The notes under the pieces were generated by a model that worked only from the letters and a program-made list of their open reading frames with translations, made no database searches and was not told the origin of the DNA. DNA of 64,000 nucleotides, from positions 124,001 through 188,000 of the forward strand of contig CANTFK010000987.1 in NCBI GenBank assembly GCA_947646735.1. Reading direction: 5' to 3'. This DNA comes from Peronospora farinosa. Lineage: Eukaryota; Oomycota; Peronosporomycetes; Peronosporales; Peronosporaceae. Position numbers and translations under genes: made by a program. Below are positions 47,082 to 58,127 of this stretch, one piece after another (position 1 is the stretch's first letter; every line of letters starts with the position of its first letter).

Positions 47082-48648
47082 TCAAGACACGGAAGACGTG
47101 CAGATTCGCCGTGTCCCTTCATCCTCAAGTGCCTTTATCAGTGAGAGTAACAACTCGTTTGTCGGTGTGGGGACTCCGTGCCGCTTTCCGCCTGCAACGA
47201 TGCGCCCGGTGATAGCATCGATCTCTGTTCTGTTTAACGCGACGCCGAAATTCAAAATCAAGATGTGAGCATACGCACAACAACGTTAACAGTAATTTGC
47301 TTGCCTTGAACCGCGACGCAGATCTGCCAACATGGAGCACACGTTAGCACCAGTGTTCAGTGCCACCTCGAAAATGTCTTCGACTAGTTCCTACACACGC
47401 AAAAAGCATACATATTTAGCTCACGTACTAGGCAGCTCAAGCACCTGCAGCCATCACTCGTACTTTATAAGAACATTTCAGAGAAATTCTCTCGCAATTT
47501 GCCACTGCAATTGCCTCCTGCACTACCAAATTCACACAATGGCGACTGCCTTCAGTGCTTGCCACACTCTAAACAACAATACCAAATTACGCTTGTTATA
47601 AAAAAACACTAGGGCGTTTCTACTGAAACTTAAGCTCACCCGGTTCGGTGCGTCCAATAGGGACGCTACAGGATTGATTGCAGCATTTACAATCAGCTTG
47701 CGCCAGAGCATTGCTTGCATTTCATTGGCATCTAGCACTTCGCAGTGTAGCCCTTTTACACAATCCGAAAACCCACGTTACCGTAAGAATGCATTACAGA
47801 CACCCACTATATATAACACGTTTCGTACCAGCAGCAAGGAAGACTCTCGCAAGCATATGCATCTTGGCATCACTTTCTTTTCGCCACAGCATTTCTTCTC
47901 TAGTAACATTAATCTCCTTCTCCATCCCAGGCACATCAAAAGGTGCGAGATACGTCTTTCCCGTTTCTAATCCACTCGTCACCACTCTTCCAAATCGCAG
48001 CACTCGTCCACCTACAAACGTCACTCCACTCGCAAACTGCCATTGGTCTTCAATTCTTCTTCCTTCTTCCTCTTGAGGCACTTCTCCCAGTCCGTTCTGG
48101 AGCAACACACAAAGTGCGTCATGTTTCAACAAGTGTCTTTTCTTCTCTCGAAGCTCTCGAATCACACCAACGCTGTCGTACGTCTTCACCGCGACCAACA
48201 ATATATCCAGTTCGTTACCATGTCCGTCCTCCCCTGTATTTTCAAGTGTGCGAACCCGTACGTTCGGTGCATTTTCAACTATTGCCGCCTTTTCGTCCGA
48301 ATGCACCTGAAATTCGAGGGTCTCCCTCCTCTGTCCTTCAAGAGACAATTTTGGTTTCATCTTCGACGTCCAAACGCCAAATTGCTCACGCTTTATAAAG
48401 GCTTCAACGTGAAGTATCGGTAGTTCATTCTTGGTCTTAAATTCATTGGCCAACAATCCCAGTCGAGTGAAGAAAATGGTTCCAATAGCTCCCAACCCCA
48501 AGACACCCACGCGCAACTCATTCGTACGAGGGCTTCCAGCTGCTTCTTGAGATGTCACAATCGAGTATGGAAAATGAATTGCAGCTCGCAGTGTACGGGA
48601 ATTGCTTATTGCTGAGACCCATCGACGTCTCCATACCCGCAGCATCAT
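47082..48648 (-). CDS. Ketopantoate reductase family protein (ApbA/PanE), five exons, about 423 aa
   Basis: Exons are 48648-47829, 47752-47640, 47568-47464, 47390-47305 and 47229-47082; introns are 76, 71, 73 and 75 bases. All junctions keep frame and the total is 424 codons with stop. The last intron begins GCAAGC and ends CAG, a GC-AG intron. The N-terminus has a basic, possibly mitochondrial leader, then the NADP-binding VGVLGLGAIGTIFFTRLG at about residue 46 (GxGxxG). LLVAVKTYD and VLLQNGLG are the next conserved strands. After intron 1 comes LWRKLIVNAAINPVASLLD, with the family Lys and Asn. After intron 3 comes GANVCSMLADLRRG and, across the GC-AG intron, TEIDAITGRIV with the catalytic Glu, then HGVPTPTNELL. 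The expected reaction is NADPH reduction of 2-dehydropantoate to pantoate, on the route to coenzyme A. The N-terminal half is longer than in bacteria, so the substrate could differ. Confidence 0.88.
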
Positions 48649-49521
48649 TTGCTAATCAAAATTGACAAAAGTCGGTCTAAATCACAAAGCCGTTTTTTGT
48701 CTAACATGTTGATTGCTCATAAATAGCAGCTAATTACGAGGCAAAAAAGTAATTAAGACTAGGAACGACTTTAGACTACCGGGAGAAAGAGTCCATAATA
48801 AAGACAAGTTTACCAGACAGGTCCGTGTCTATCGCATGAACCTTTCTAGTAAAAATCGAGTGATAATGCAGACTATCGATTGATTTCGCAAACATACACT
48901 CGATCTATCCTCATTCAATAGATGATTCACAAGCTACCTGGTACAACCACTATATACTGTGAGTGTTTTTTTCCAAAACAGAGACAAACAAAGCGACACG
49001 AACGGTTCTAATTCGCTCCCAGACGCCAGGCACGCAACCTTCCTCCTACTCGTTGTGTTGTAAAAAACCAAACGTGTTGACCCAACGTCTCGGCCTGCAA
49101 AAGATCGTCAATCGTAGACACCAGAGCACCTTATGCACGATCACGGCTACTGGTTGGTAAGTGTGCCCAGAATCTTCTGGCAGGGATTGTACAAGATTGT
49201 TTCTTCCAAGCAATTTTACCAATTTATTTGATTGCTAACGGATTGTCATTATGTGTGTAGAGTCTTCTTGCATCTCAATTAACATAGCTTACCTAAAAAA
49301 GCAATCGCTTCGATAAAACAAGACCATCATGCATTGTACACAACATCGTCCGAGTAGATCAATATGATTCATTAAACTAAATTTGCTCCTTATTCTGTCA
49401 ATAATCACCCCCCCCCCCACAACCCGCAACTTAAATCCATATCAAAATGAAGCCATTTTCTCATTCGTCATCTTGTTACGTCCCCCTCAAGTATCTTCAT
49501 TAATCCTTTTTTTCAATCCAA
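48649..49521. other. Divergent intergenic region between ApbA-family gene and GDH
   Basis: This AT-rich stretch of about 870 bases includes a run of ten C at about 49408-49418. Promoters of both genes should lie here, but I cannot identify specific elements. Short frames (48963-49160, 49383-49565) show no coding character. Confidence 0.5.
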
Positions 49522-52500
49522 ATGCTGCCAAGTTCTCAATTGCAAGTGCTACGTCGCACCCCTAATGCTTTCCAACTAACTCTAGTACGTGCCTTATCGG
49601 TCCAAAGAGGCAATGCCACCACAGAAGAGCTGCTGCATGCATTGGACAAGTTTCAGAAAGAATCGGCCAGGAAGACGGTCCCGTGGTTCTTGGCGAATAT
49701 GCCGCCCTCTTACTTTCGCTCTATCCATGAGGAGGACCGTTTGCAACACCTTAACGCCATCACAGCGCTCGTAAATGCCCAGCAGCCCGCAGTGTTGCTT
49801 CGGTCGCTCGACCATCGTGTCTTCTCACACTTTCGCTCGGGCGCCAACTTTCCTGGTCGCTTGGCTAATGTACTGGATCAATTGCCACAATCAGTGGATG
49901 GAACGACTCTTGCTCGTGTAAAAATCTTCACTGCTCGGGATGACTCCTTGGGGCTCGACATTTTCCGCTTTGGCCAGCAAGAGCCGTTTTTAAACAAGAC
50001 AGAAGATGAAAAACAAGCTCGGAGTACGATTCAGACATTCTGTGCAGAGATTCAAGCAGGAAAATATGCCGGTGACAAGTCCTATCCGGAAGCTGGCCCA
50101 CATTTTGAACCAGAGGCAATCGACACCTTTTTGAACCACAGCAACACCATGTACGTGCAGTTTAGTAACCCACGTCGATTGGCATGGCAGATGGAACTAT
50201 TCAGCAGAGTACGCGGTACGGAAAGTGTTGCGGTGCATGTAGAGCACAAGTGGGAGACTCGCAGCGACGAGAACAAGCTTGCTAGTGGGACGATCCCGCA
50301 GACGATGCTGACTATTGCAGCGTCCAACGTTATTCCTAAGAGTTTCATGCAGAAAGCTGCGACGTACCTCGGTCTGTGCAACTTGAACGTGGTGCGTGCG
50401 CACTTGGACGTGGTGAAGGACCCGCAGAACAACGAAGCCCACATTGCTATGATTCGAATCCTCGTGCAGCCCAGCGCGCAAGTTTTGGAGGATAAGTTTG
50501 AGTTCGAGTGGAGCAAGATCGCGGGTAATCTCAAGTATCTCAAGTGGGTGGATGATCGCCCCTTGCAATTGACGTTGCAGCACCCAGACCTGGGACTTTC
50601 ACGTGCTGAGGTCATCCACGCGTACGGCAACATGCTACACGGTGTGTTGGCGAAGAAGGACCCCTTTGCATACTCACTGATGCGAATTTTGGAGATACTG
50701 GAGCACGCCCAACACTTGCCTTTGGCTTCGCGTATTGCCGACTTCTTCCTGAATAAATTCGACCCACAGCAGGAACGCATCATGACAGATGCAGAGCAGG
50801 ATGCGATTGTCGACGAGCTCAAGAAGGCGATCCGCCACAATGTCGAGCTGGAGGAGGCCATCCTACTCCTGAACAGCATGACAGACGCTGTCCGAGGTAC
50901 GCTGCGTACGAACAAGTTCGTTCACGACCGCTACGCGTTGTCGCTGCGCATGGACCCGAATGTTATGGGCTATGGTACCGTCGGCAAGGACACTCCGTAC
51001 GGCGTGTTCTTTATCTACGGCCGTCGGTTCAAGGGCTTCCATGTACGCTTCCGTGACATTGCTCGCGGTGGTCTGCGTATGGTATACCCCGGCACGACAG
51101 ATGCTCACGCGCTTGAGAGCTCTCGCCAGTACAATGAAGCATATAACTTGGCTTTTGCTCAACAACTCAAGAATAAAGACATTCCGGAGGGCGGTTCCAA
51201 GGCTGTGGTACTTTGCGACCCTATCGTCGGACCTATTGGTGACGTTGCTCCGCGTGACTTCATTATCCGTAAGAGTGTTAAGGCTTTCTCAGATGCACTG
51301 CTAGACCTCAACACCACGGATGAAGAGGTCAGATCAAAAATCGTAGATTACTACGGCAAGGACGAGCTGATCTACTTGGGTCCGGATGAGAACATTATCC
51401 CGAGTGACATTGTCTGGATGACGAAGCGAGCTGCGTACCGCGGTTACCCGATTCCGCGTGCCTTTATCAGCTCAAAGCCCGACGCTGGATTCAACCATAA
51501 GGTGTACGGTGTCACGAGTGAAGGCGTGGCTGTGTTCGCTGATGTGGCTTTGCGCTCACAAAATATCGACCCTAACAACCAGCCGTTCACGGTCAAGATT
51601 ACGGGTGGCACTGATGGTGACGTCGCTGGCAATGTTATTAACATTCTGCACCGCGAGTACGGAAACAATGTGCGTATTGTTGGCATTTGCGATGGCACGG
51701 GTGTGATTGAGGATCCACAGGGTCTGGACATGCAGGAGCTTCTGCGTCTTGTGCATGAGTCGCTGCCATTGTCGAGTTTCGATGAATCTAAGGTTGCAGC
51801 TAGTGGCGTGAAGTACGACATTAATACACAGGAGGGAGTCCGCGCACGTAATTCGATGCACAACCGCATCAAGAGCGACTTATTCATTCCTGCTGGAGGT
51901 CGGCCTAATACCATTAACGAGAACAACTGGCGCGACTACCTGGACGCCGATGGAAAGCCATCGTCAGGCTTGATTGTGGAAGGTGCCAACCTATTCATCA
52001 CGCCCGAAGCGCGTCAACTGCTTTTCGACAACGCTGGTGTTGTGATTGTGAAGGACAGTTCGGCCAACAAATGCGGTGTGGTTTGCTCTTCGTACGAAAT
52101 TGTTGCTAGCATGTTGCTGGAGACAGACGAGTTCCTGGCTGTCAAGGACGAACTCGTCCTGGAGGTAGTGGACAAGCTGCGTGCGTTGGCACGCGTGGAG
52201 GCACAGCTTCTCTTCCGCGAATGTAAGAAGGACCCGACATCGGCACTTCCGCCCGCCAGTGAGCGCATCAGTCGCGCAATCACTCGCGTGCACGACGCGG
52301 TTCTGGCTCATTTTGACAATGTGTGCGAAGAGGACCAGCAGGTCCTGTTTACCCTTATCGAGGAGCACCTGCCGCCCAAGCTTCGCGAGCTGGCGCTGGA
52401 CCGAGTGCAGCAGAATGTGCCGCTCGCTTACTTGCGTTCCATTGTGGCCTCGAGTCTGGCCAGCAAGATTGTGTATCGTGAAGGTCTGCAATTCGCTGAG

Positions 52501-52671
52501 GCACTACCGGACACCAACTTGGGCAACATGGCGTTACAGTACCTAAAGCAGGAGAAGAAGGTGCAGCGCCTCGTGCACGACGTACGCTCGTCGCAGCTTC
52601 CAAACAAGGACGATATCGCCGATTTGCTCGCACGTGGCGGTGTTCGTGCCGGAATGGACACGCCTCACTAG
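49522..52671 (+). CDS. GDH2: NAD-specific glutamate dehydrogenase, large type, mitochondrial (1049 aa)
   Basis: This is a single uninterrupted exon from ATG 49522 to TAG 52669-52671. The first 30 or so residues are basic and lack acidic residues (MLPSSQLQVLRRTPNAFQLT), typical of a mitochondrial presequence. The catalytic region has FRDIARGGLRMVYPG near residue 514 and IPEGGSKAVVLCDP near 553 with the substrate-binding Lys. The NAD-binding fold shows KITGGTDGDVAGNVINIL near 695, and VEGANLFITPEARQLLFD lies near 821. The length is close to the roughly 1,050-1,100 aa NAD-GDH of fungi such as yeast Gdh2, not the 450-aa type. It converts glutamate to 2-oxoglutarate and ammonium with NAD, feeding amino-acid carbon to the TCA cycle. 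Minus-strand open frames across it are shadows caused by its codon use. Confidence 0.96.
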   Translation: MLPSSQLQVLRRTPNAFQLTLVRALSVQRGNATTEELLHALDKFQKESARKTVPWFLANMPPSYFRSIHEEDRLQHLNAITALVNAQQPAVLLRSLDHRVFSHFRSGANFPGRLANVLDQLPQSVDGTTLARVKIFTARDDSLGLDIFRFGQQEPFLNKTEDEKQARSTIQTFCAEIQAGKYAGDKSYPEAGPHFEPEAIDTFLNHSNTMYVQFSNPRRLAWQMELFSRVRGTESVAVHVEHKWETRSDENKLASGTIPQTMLTIAASNVIPKSFMQKAATYLGLCNLNVVRAHLDVVKDPQNNEAHIAMIRILVQPSAQVLEDKFEFEWSKIAGNLKYLKWVDDRPLQLTLQHPDLGLSRAEVIHAYGNMLHGVLAKKDPFAYSLMRILEILEHAQHLPLASRIADFFLNKFDPQQERIMTDAEQDAIVDELKKAIRHNVELEEAILLLNSMTDAVRGTLRTNKFVHDRYALSLRMDPNVMGYGTVGKDTPYGVFFIYGRRFKGFHVRFRDIARGGLRMVYPGTTDAHALESSRQYNEAYNLAFAQQLKNKDIPEGGSKAVVLCDPIVGPIGDVAPRDFIIRKSVKAFSDALLDLNTTDEEVRSKIVDYYGKDELIYLGPDENIIPSDIVWMTKRAAYRGYPIPRAFISSKPDAGFNHKVYGVTSEGVAVFADVALRSQNIDPNNQPFTVKITGGTDGDVAGNVINILHREYGNNVRIVGICDGTGVIEDPQGLDMQELLRLVHESLPLSSFDESKVAASGVKYDINTQEGVRARNSMHNRIKSDLFIPAGGRPNTINENNWRDYLDADGKPSSGLIVEGANLFITPEARQLLFDNAGVVIVKDSSANKCGVVCSSYEIVASMLLETDEFLAVKDELVLEVVDKLRALARVEAQLLFRECKKDPTSALPPASERISRAITRVHDAVLAHFDNVCEEDQQVLFTLIEEHLPPKLRELALDRVQQNVPLAYLRSIVASSLASKIVYREGLQFAEALPDTNLGNMALQYLKQEKKVQRLVHDVRSSQLPNKDDIADLLARGGVRAGMDTPH

Positions 52672-53965
52672 GCGAAGAGGCCTCATCGTGAGAGGTGAAA
52701 GCAACAGATATTCAAAACCTATTGACATGGATGCTTTACCAGCGAAACTGTTGAACACTATCACCAATTCCTATACTGCTGTTGAGAAACTCGCCAAGTA
52801 CAAATCGCGTGTTGCAAGAATACATCTTGCTGTAAAACTGCTTTTTATATTAAAAGTATCATGCCGGATATCAATAACGCTATTGTACAATGACCAGCTT
52901 TGCTGACAATTTTTCGACTGACCGCAATGTAAGATAGCTGCGGTCAGCAGAAACTTGATCAGCAGTACCATGTTCCGACAGTTGGTAACACTATGTGGAC
53001 GATTGGGACAATAAAGGTGAGGCTTCAGAGCAAGCTAAGCCTGGAGCAACCGTGGCAACTTCCGACATGGCGAAATCTACAGAGATGTGACTTCATACAT
53101 AGTCCAACATCAGCGTGTCCGTATTTTCCTGCTTGCATGCTTTTTTGTGATTTGCGTTGTGCGGTGGGGGTGATCGTCAGCTAGTAGTTTCGACTTCAAT
53201 GATTCTCGAGGCAAGGCTCAACGGTGCAAAGTATATGAAGTTGTCACCTGCATTCCGAGTGAAGAGTAAGCCCAAAGGTGTAGCTGCAGACGCAAAATGT
53301 TTGACCAACCAGCATATGTATTACGCTCACACTTATGGAGCGCGAGTCGAAAGCTCGTTGTCCTCCCTTCGATAAGTTGTCGGCTTCATGATTGGATTCT
53401 GCCTGTTTCGAGGAGGTTCTCGTAGGCTCGTTTGTCTTGGCGATCCAGCTGCTGAAGATGCTCGCGGCGCTAGAGTTCATTGTGATCCACGGCTCGACCA
53501 TGAAACGGGATAAACTTTGTAAAGCTACACTCGGTGAGATCACACCCGGATCGTTTTCTCTACAGCAGAGCAAAAGCCAAAACGTAATCGAGCCTACCAG
53601 TTACGACCTTTATAGACTAGGCAAGTTTATGCTTGTCGGTGCAGTGCAAAACTGAGCTCACCCTTTTGATGCCGTTTCAAGACATAAACAATGAGAAACA
53701 CAAGGCAGGAAGCACATACACGTTCACGGTAAAATATAATCCAGTTTTTTTAGTTGTTTATCGTCTGACCATTGAAGTTCAGCACCTATTTGCGCCACGC
53801 CGGCCAATGTCCTAACACCACAGACTAGCCAGAGTCGCATTTAACAAGCCTGGTGCAGCAGCAGGATTGGTACTGTAATCCTCAGTTTCTTTCGCTTTCA
53901 CATCCGTGTCAATATGGTCCCACCATAACTTCTGCGAGCCTGGGAAATCGCAGCGGCTGCGATTT
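52672..53965. other. Intergenic stretch downstream of GDH
   Basis: About 1.3 kb separates the GDH stop from the convergent MYB gene. Frames at 53392-53655 (+) and 53244-53573 (-) overlap each other and neither shows a domain. A minus-strand piece reading EHLQQLDRQDKRAYENLLE at about 53,400-53,480 looks helical and may be a relic. I support no gene here. Confidence 0.4.
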
Positions 53966-55086
53966 TCACATTTCATGTGCGAAACTAACAATTGCAGAGT
54001 TACACCTGTTAATGGTTACATCTTGGTCAGGATTCATCATCTCGACACAGTCGAGGAATAAATCTGCTGAATTACTGCGTTCTCGTCCCGGGGTTGCCTG
54101 TTGTCGCAAAGCCTCCACTCTGGACTTCCTTATCCACCGTTTCTTGTCCTCCCATGGATTTTCCGCCATCGGAAGCGTATCTATCGCGGCCGCCGTACTT
54201 TCACAACTATTAATGTTATTATTATCCAGCTGTACCCTTGGTAAACCCTGCCACGCCGACTGATGATTCTGCAAAGATGGTCCTTGAAATGGCGAAATTG
54301 GATCCAGCTTTACCGTATTCGAAGTCTCACGCGTGACATGGGGGGAAGTAGCACTGACGATTCACTCTCCACTGGAAAGAGAAGCCTCGGCGACGGCAAC
54401 AACGTCACCGGCGATGGCGTTGCCTTCAAAGTCTCTGTTGAAGACAACCTCAACGGCGACAACAACGTCGGGATGCTAGAGCCAAATCCAACTTGAGAGC
54501 TTATCGGTAAGAGAGACGTCATATTCAGCGCAGTCGAAGCAGTAATTGCGGATCCGTTCCACATTGGGGCTGAAGGAAAAACTGCAGGTTGAATCCACTC
54601 CCGTTTCTGTATTGTCATCGATAAGGACTCGTTTTCCATCGGTTCTGGCCAATTTTCTTCAACTCGACCGTGAAGTTTCGCTGCTAGGCGGCAGCGACGA
54701 CGGTGGGTCGAGTACCAGTGGTTTTTGATGGCGTTATCCGTCCTGCCTGGCAGCAACTTGGCGATCTCGGCCCAACGGTTGCCCAGCCGCTCCTGAGCCG
54801 CCAAGATGAGTTGCGTCTCGTCCGCTCGCCACGGAGCTTTGTCAATGTTTGGGTCGAGAAAGTTGAGCCATCGAGTGCGGCATTGCTTGGGTGTGCGACC
54901 AGGTAAGAGAGTCACGATCTTGGCCCAGTGCTTAGTGCCATAGTCTCGCACAAAGTGAAAAATGACAGCGTCGTCCTCGGGAGTCCAGGCACGACGCTTG
55001 TCTCCGCTGGAGTTGCATAAAATTGGAGAATCAGCAATGCTTGACGAGAAATTCGGAGAGTCCATGAACGCAATGGAGACCTGCAT
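53966..55086 (-). CDS. R2R3-MYB transcription factor (two exons, about 352 aa)
   Basis: Exons are 55086-54331 and 54268-53966. The 62-base intron GTGAGACT...TTTGCAG joins SVLLPPMSR to [12 protein letters not shown] in frame. Without splicing the frame ends nine residues later. The start is ATG 55086. The DNA-binding region occupies about residues 30-135. Repeat R2 has [40 protein letters not shown] and W; repeat R3 has [39 protein letters not shown] and W. The regularly spaced Trp residues and the NAIKNHW recognition helix are diagnostic. The rest is Ser/Pro/Thr-rich and Asn-rich, probably regulatory. It should act in the nucleus as a sequence-specific regulator; its targets cannot be inferred. 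It is convergent with GDH and divergent from the next small frame. Confidence 0.9.
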
Positions 55087-55259
55087 ACTTTGTATTATTA
55101 AAGGAAAGGGAGATTAGTCATACTGTCGCATTAGTTGGTCTATAATCTTGTGGGTATCTGATACTTACGTGCCTTAGTCGCCTGGTTGACCGTTAGTTGG
55201 TTTTTGAAGTCGATGACGACTGCATAAGTAATAGCGCATGTTAGCTCAAAAATTGCGAC

Positions 55260-55637
55260 ATGCCGCATGTAACGGTCGTCACCACAGAAAAGCGCCATGC
55301 GACCTTTGCGCTGCCAAAGAAAGAAAAAGGAATGGACTGTCGGGAGTTTCGGGAATGTGGCGAATTTGGTAGCGGCACCCTGCAGTACTCAAACCATGAC
55401 GGCAAAGCTGTTACAGTTGGTGCCACCAGTGCCTTATTGGTTGCCATGGAAGCAGCGTTGGCAGTTGTGGGCCGTCTCGGCGTATGCTGCGGCACAAAGT
55501 GTCGTCAGGATATTTTTCAAGACCTCGTCCATGGATTTAGAGATAGGAACTCTCGTCTGATGCGCTTACCTCCTTTGGCTCGCCTTAATCCATCACTGAC
55601 AGGAACAACCATGTGTTTTGCACCGGGCACCCGATAA
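55260..55637 (+). CDS. Hypothetical protein (125 aa), strand uncertain
   Basis: The frame opens with ATG 55260, about 170 bases upstream of and divergent from the MYB gene. It contains EKRHATFALPKKEKGMDCRE and a hydrophobic VGATSALLVAMEAALAVVGR. It has no recognised domain. A competing minus-strand frame, 55795-55517, with ATG also looks plausible (MQAFATSLIKARVVAHVVAD), and the two overlap by about 120 bases. At most one is real, and an intron may be missed. Confidence 0.3.
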   Translation: MPHVTVVTTEKRHATFALPKKEKGMDCREFRECGEFGSGTLQYSNHDGKAVTVGATSALLVAMEAALAVVGRLGVCCGTKCRQDIFQDLVHGFRDRNSRLMRLPPLARLNPSLTGTTMCFAPGTR

Positions 55638-55799
55638 TCGGCTTTCTCGGTGCGTAATGGGCCGAGAAAAGGCCGGTTTGCCCGTTTTATCAAGCACGTC
55701 AGGGGTTTGCGCGGCCAGCACTTCAAGCTCTCGGTGTCGGCAACGACATGTGCAACAACACGTGCCTTAATAAGTGAAGTTGCAAATGCTTGCATTCAA

Positions 55800-56505
55800 A
55801 AGTTGAAGCTATTGCTATTTTTCCGAAGCATGTTCCCAGTTCTTGTCGTGGGGACTTTTCGAGAGCAGATTCTGATCTGCTCGACATGTAAATAAATATG
55901 CGGCCCTTGACAGAAGAATTTGCTAAGTGTCGCCTTCGATATAGTTTATTCCGTGATACGCACGTGATGTGTATTTGCTCCCATTGAAGAGCTCTGCTAA
56001 ACACCTTTAACAGGGCTCCGAACTACGACTACTAGAGCATCTTCACATTTAGTTCTCAGGCAAAATACGCACGTCAAGTTTTTAAAAGCTGCAAAGGTCA
56101 AGCACACATAATATATTGCGCTCTTCAGGCGGGAGGAACGCCGCACCTAAATTTGAGATACCCATAATCTCGTATGCCTATGGAGTAGGAACATTACGGC
56201 TCGCGGTAGAGCCACTCACGGTGACGACAAAACCGTCGACGATGCGCTAGATATCAAGACTTCTGATGATCTTTCGTCTTATGAGACCAAAAAGTAAAAA
56301 GCACCTAGTTTGCCATGCTGTATGTAATACGGGTTCGAAGCCAAGGTTCCAAGTCGCTTATATGAAGCAATTCCCTGACATGAAATTAGGCAACGCTGGG
56401 TGTGGTGTGTTGGAATCATGGGGGCGTACGTAGCAACCGCTGGACAATTGAGCGTGCAACCTGCACCCGGTTGCAATTCCCCACAAAACTACGCAAACTT
56501 AAACT
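55800..56505. other. Intergenic stretch, nothing recognised
   Basis: About 700 bases with scattered stops in all frames. I see no splice-supported exon, repeat or RNA. Confidence 0.4.
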
Positions 56506-56510
56506 TAACC

Positions 56511-57710
56511 TTACCTGTTTCTCCACGTACCAGACACTTGCAAGCGATTGTTCACTTCCTTAATAACACACTTGATCTGTGAGAGGCGCTGAGTGAACTC
56601 GTCGGTGACAGCGTTCGAGAGAGTTGGCATTGCCAGACGTGTTGAGGTCAGCCAGCGTCGTCCGTGATGTATTTGTACAACGTCTGTAAGCTGTTGCAAA
56701 AGAATGACGGGAGACATGAATGTGTCGTGTCGCTCCAACTTAAGCAGATCCCAGTGGAATTGACGCCTTTGTGAATATACGGGTGGCTCCAAAACCTTCC
56801 TGGTCTACGCAGACCCATCCGCACACTGAATATGTTGTAGCGGATGGCCATTGCAATTCCCACGTTAAATATAAGTGAAGCAAGCTAAATGTGCTTCTGA
56901 CACGTTGTCAGGCCGACCATCAGTCACGACGGACTTTGCTCCTCTGGTGTGAAATTCAGTCGCTGGCGAAGATGCCATAGTCGGCTTGCAGCTTCCACGC
57001 GTAAGAGCAGGGTTACACCGATACTTATGGGCAGACAACTTGTTCCAGCCTTGAAATCCTCCTCGTGCGACGCGAACATCAAATACGTCGATATGCCACC
57101 AGTGACCATCGTGGCTATGTGGAGATCGATCTAGGACGTTCTGGAGCTTTCGCATGTACACGGGGTCACCGAAATTGGCAGGACATCAACGTGTCTGCGC
57201 GAGAATTATACAAGTCACGCTTCAGCTATAGAACCTGCCAATTCCAGCCGATTGCTGGACGTCAATGGGATATCTGCCTTACCGGCTAATGACTGGAGCA
57301 ACGTGGGCATATAGTTGTTCACATGCCGCCCGAGAAAGACGCTCTAGCTCCTGGGCAATAAGCTGTAAAGATGTCCCTTCATAGCGTCGTCGCTATCATT
57401 GTCTCCTGATCAAACTCGCAGTTTACGAGAGCGTTTTATAAAAACCAAAATTCAGCTACGACAATCACACGTAGTGACACGCGCGATGTCTCACTTTACA
57501 CAACTACATCTTGGCTTCCTTGAGAAGCAAGAAGGCCGGTGCAGGGCCAGCTCGTTTGAGCTTGACATCGCCGAAATTTGATCTAACTGCAGAGCTACAA
57601 ATTTTCCACTCGGTTGGAGATCTGATCTGCATTCAGCTTGTTTCGGAAACGAGTCAACCAGGTAGTGACAGCTCGTGTAGGCCAGTCAATTTGACAATAT
57701 CGTAGTCATG
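56511..57710 (-). other. Coding-like minus-strand exons of an unmodelled gene or gene relic
   Basis: Several minus-strand pieces look protein-coding: about 57395-57297 (YEGTSLQLIAQELERLSRAA then CEQLYAHVAPVISR, ending at a GTAAGG donor), about 57109-56924 (MVTGGISTYLMFASHEEDF and following), and about 56790-56511 (WDLLKLERHDTFMSPVILLQ and following). Frames change between them and I cannot join all of them with good splice sites. The context, between two normal genes, favours a multi-exon gene or a recent pseudogene. No family is recognised. Confidence 0.35.
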
Positions 57711-58127
57711 AACAGCTACGTAACTCGGGATGGCGAGCTGCCACAAGTCATGCTTGGTGAAAACACAACAATAGGAGGACACTTTCTCCTTTCATGTGGT
57801 GCTGTCATCTTTAGACTCTCACTTGCTGTACTCCATGCCAAAGACGTAAGCTTAACTAAGCTTACTGACAGAGCCTGGGTTGGCTTGCACCGCTGTTCGA
57901 CTTTTTAAAAATGGCCCTACAGCACTGGAAAGCTACACAAGCACTGATGAGTAAATTTCAACTCAATGTTTCGTTGTGGCTTTCCTTCAATCATTGAGGC
58001 GAGAACTCCATTTGGATGCATCAAGCATCTCGAGGCAATACTTTTTCTTGTGTGGTTCATGGTATGACATGTAAGAGGTATCGCCAACTTTGGTAGTCTC
58101 TGTAGCGATCTGCTGTGGCAAAGCAAA

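Noticed and set aside
50082..52661. Several minus-strand frames of 60-280 codons across GDH
   Set aside because: They are shadows of the strongly biased glutamate dehydrogenase gene. No motif is visible in them.
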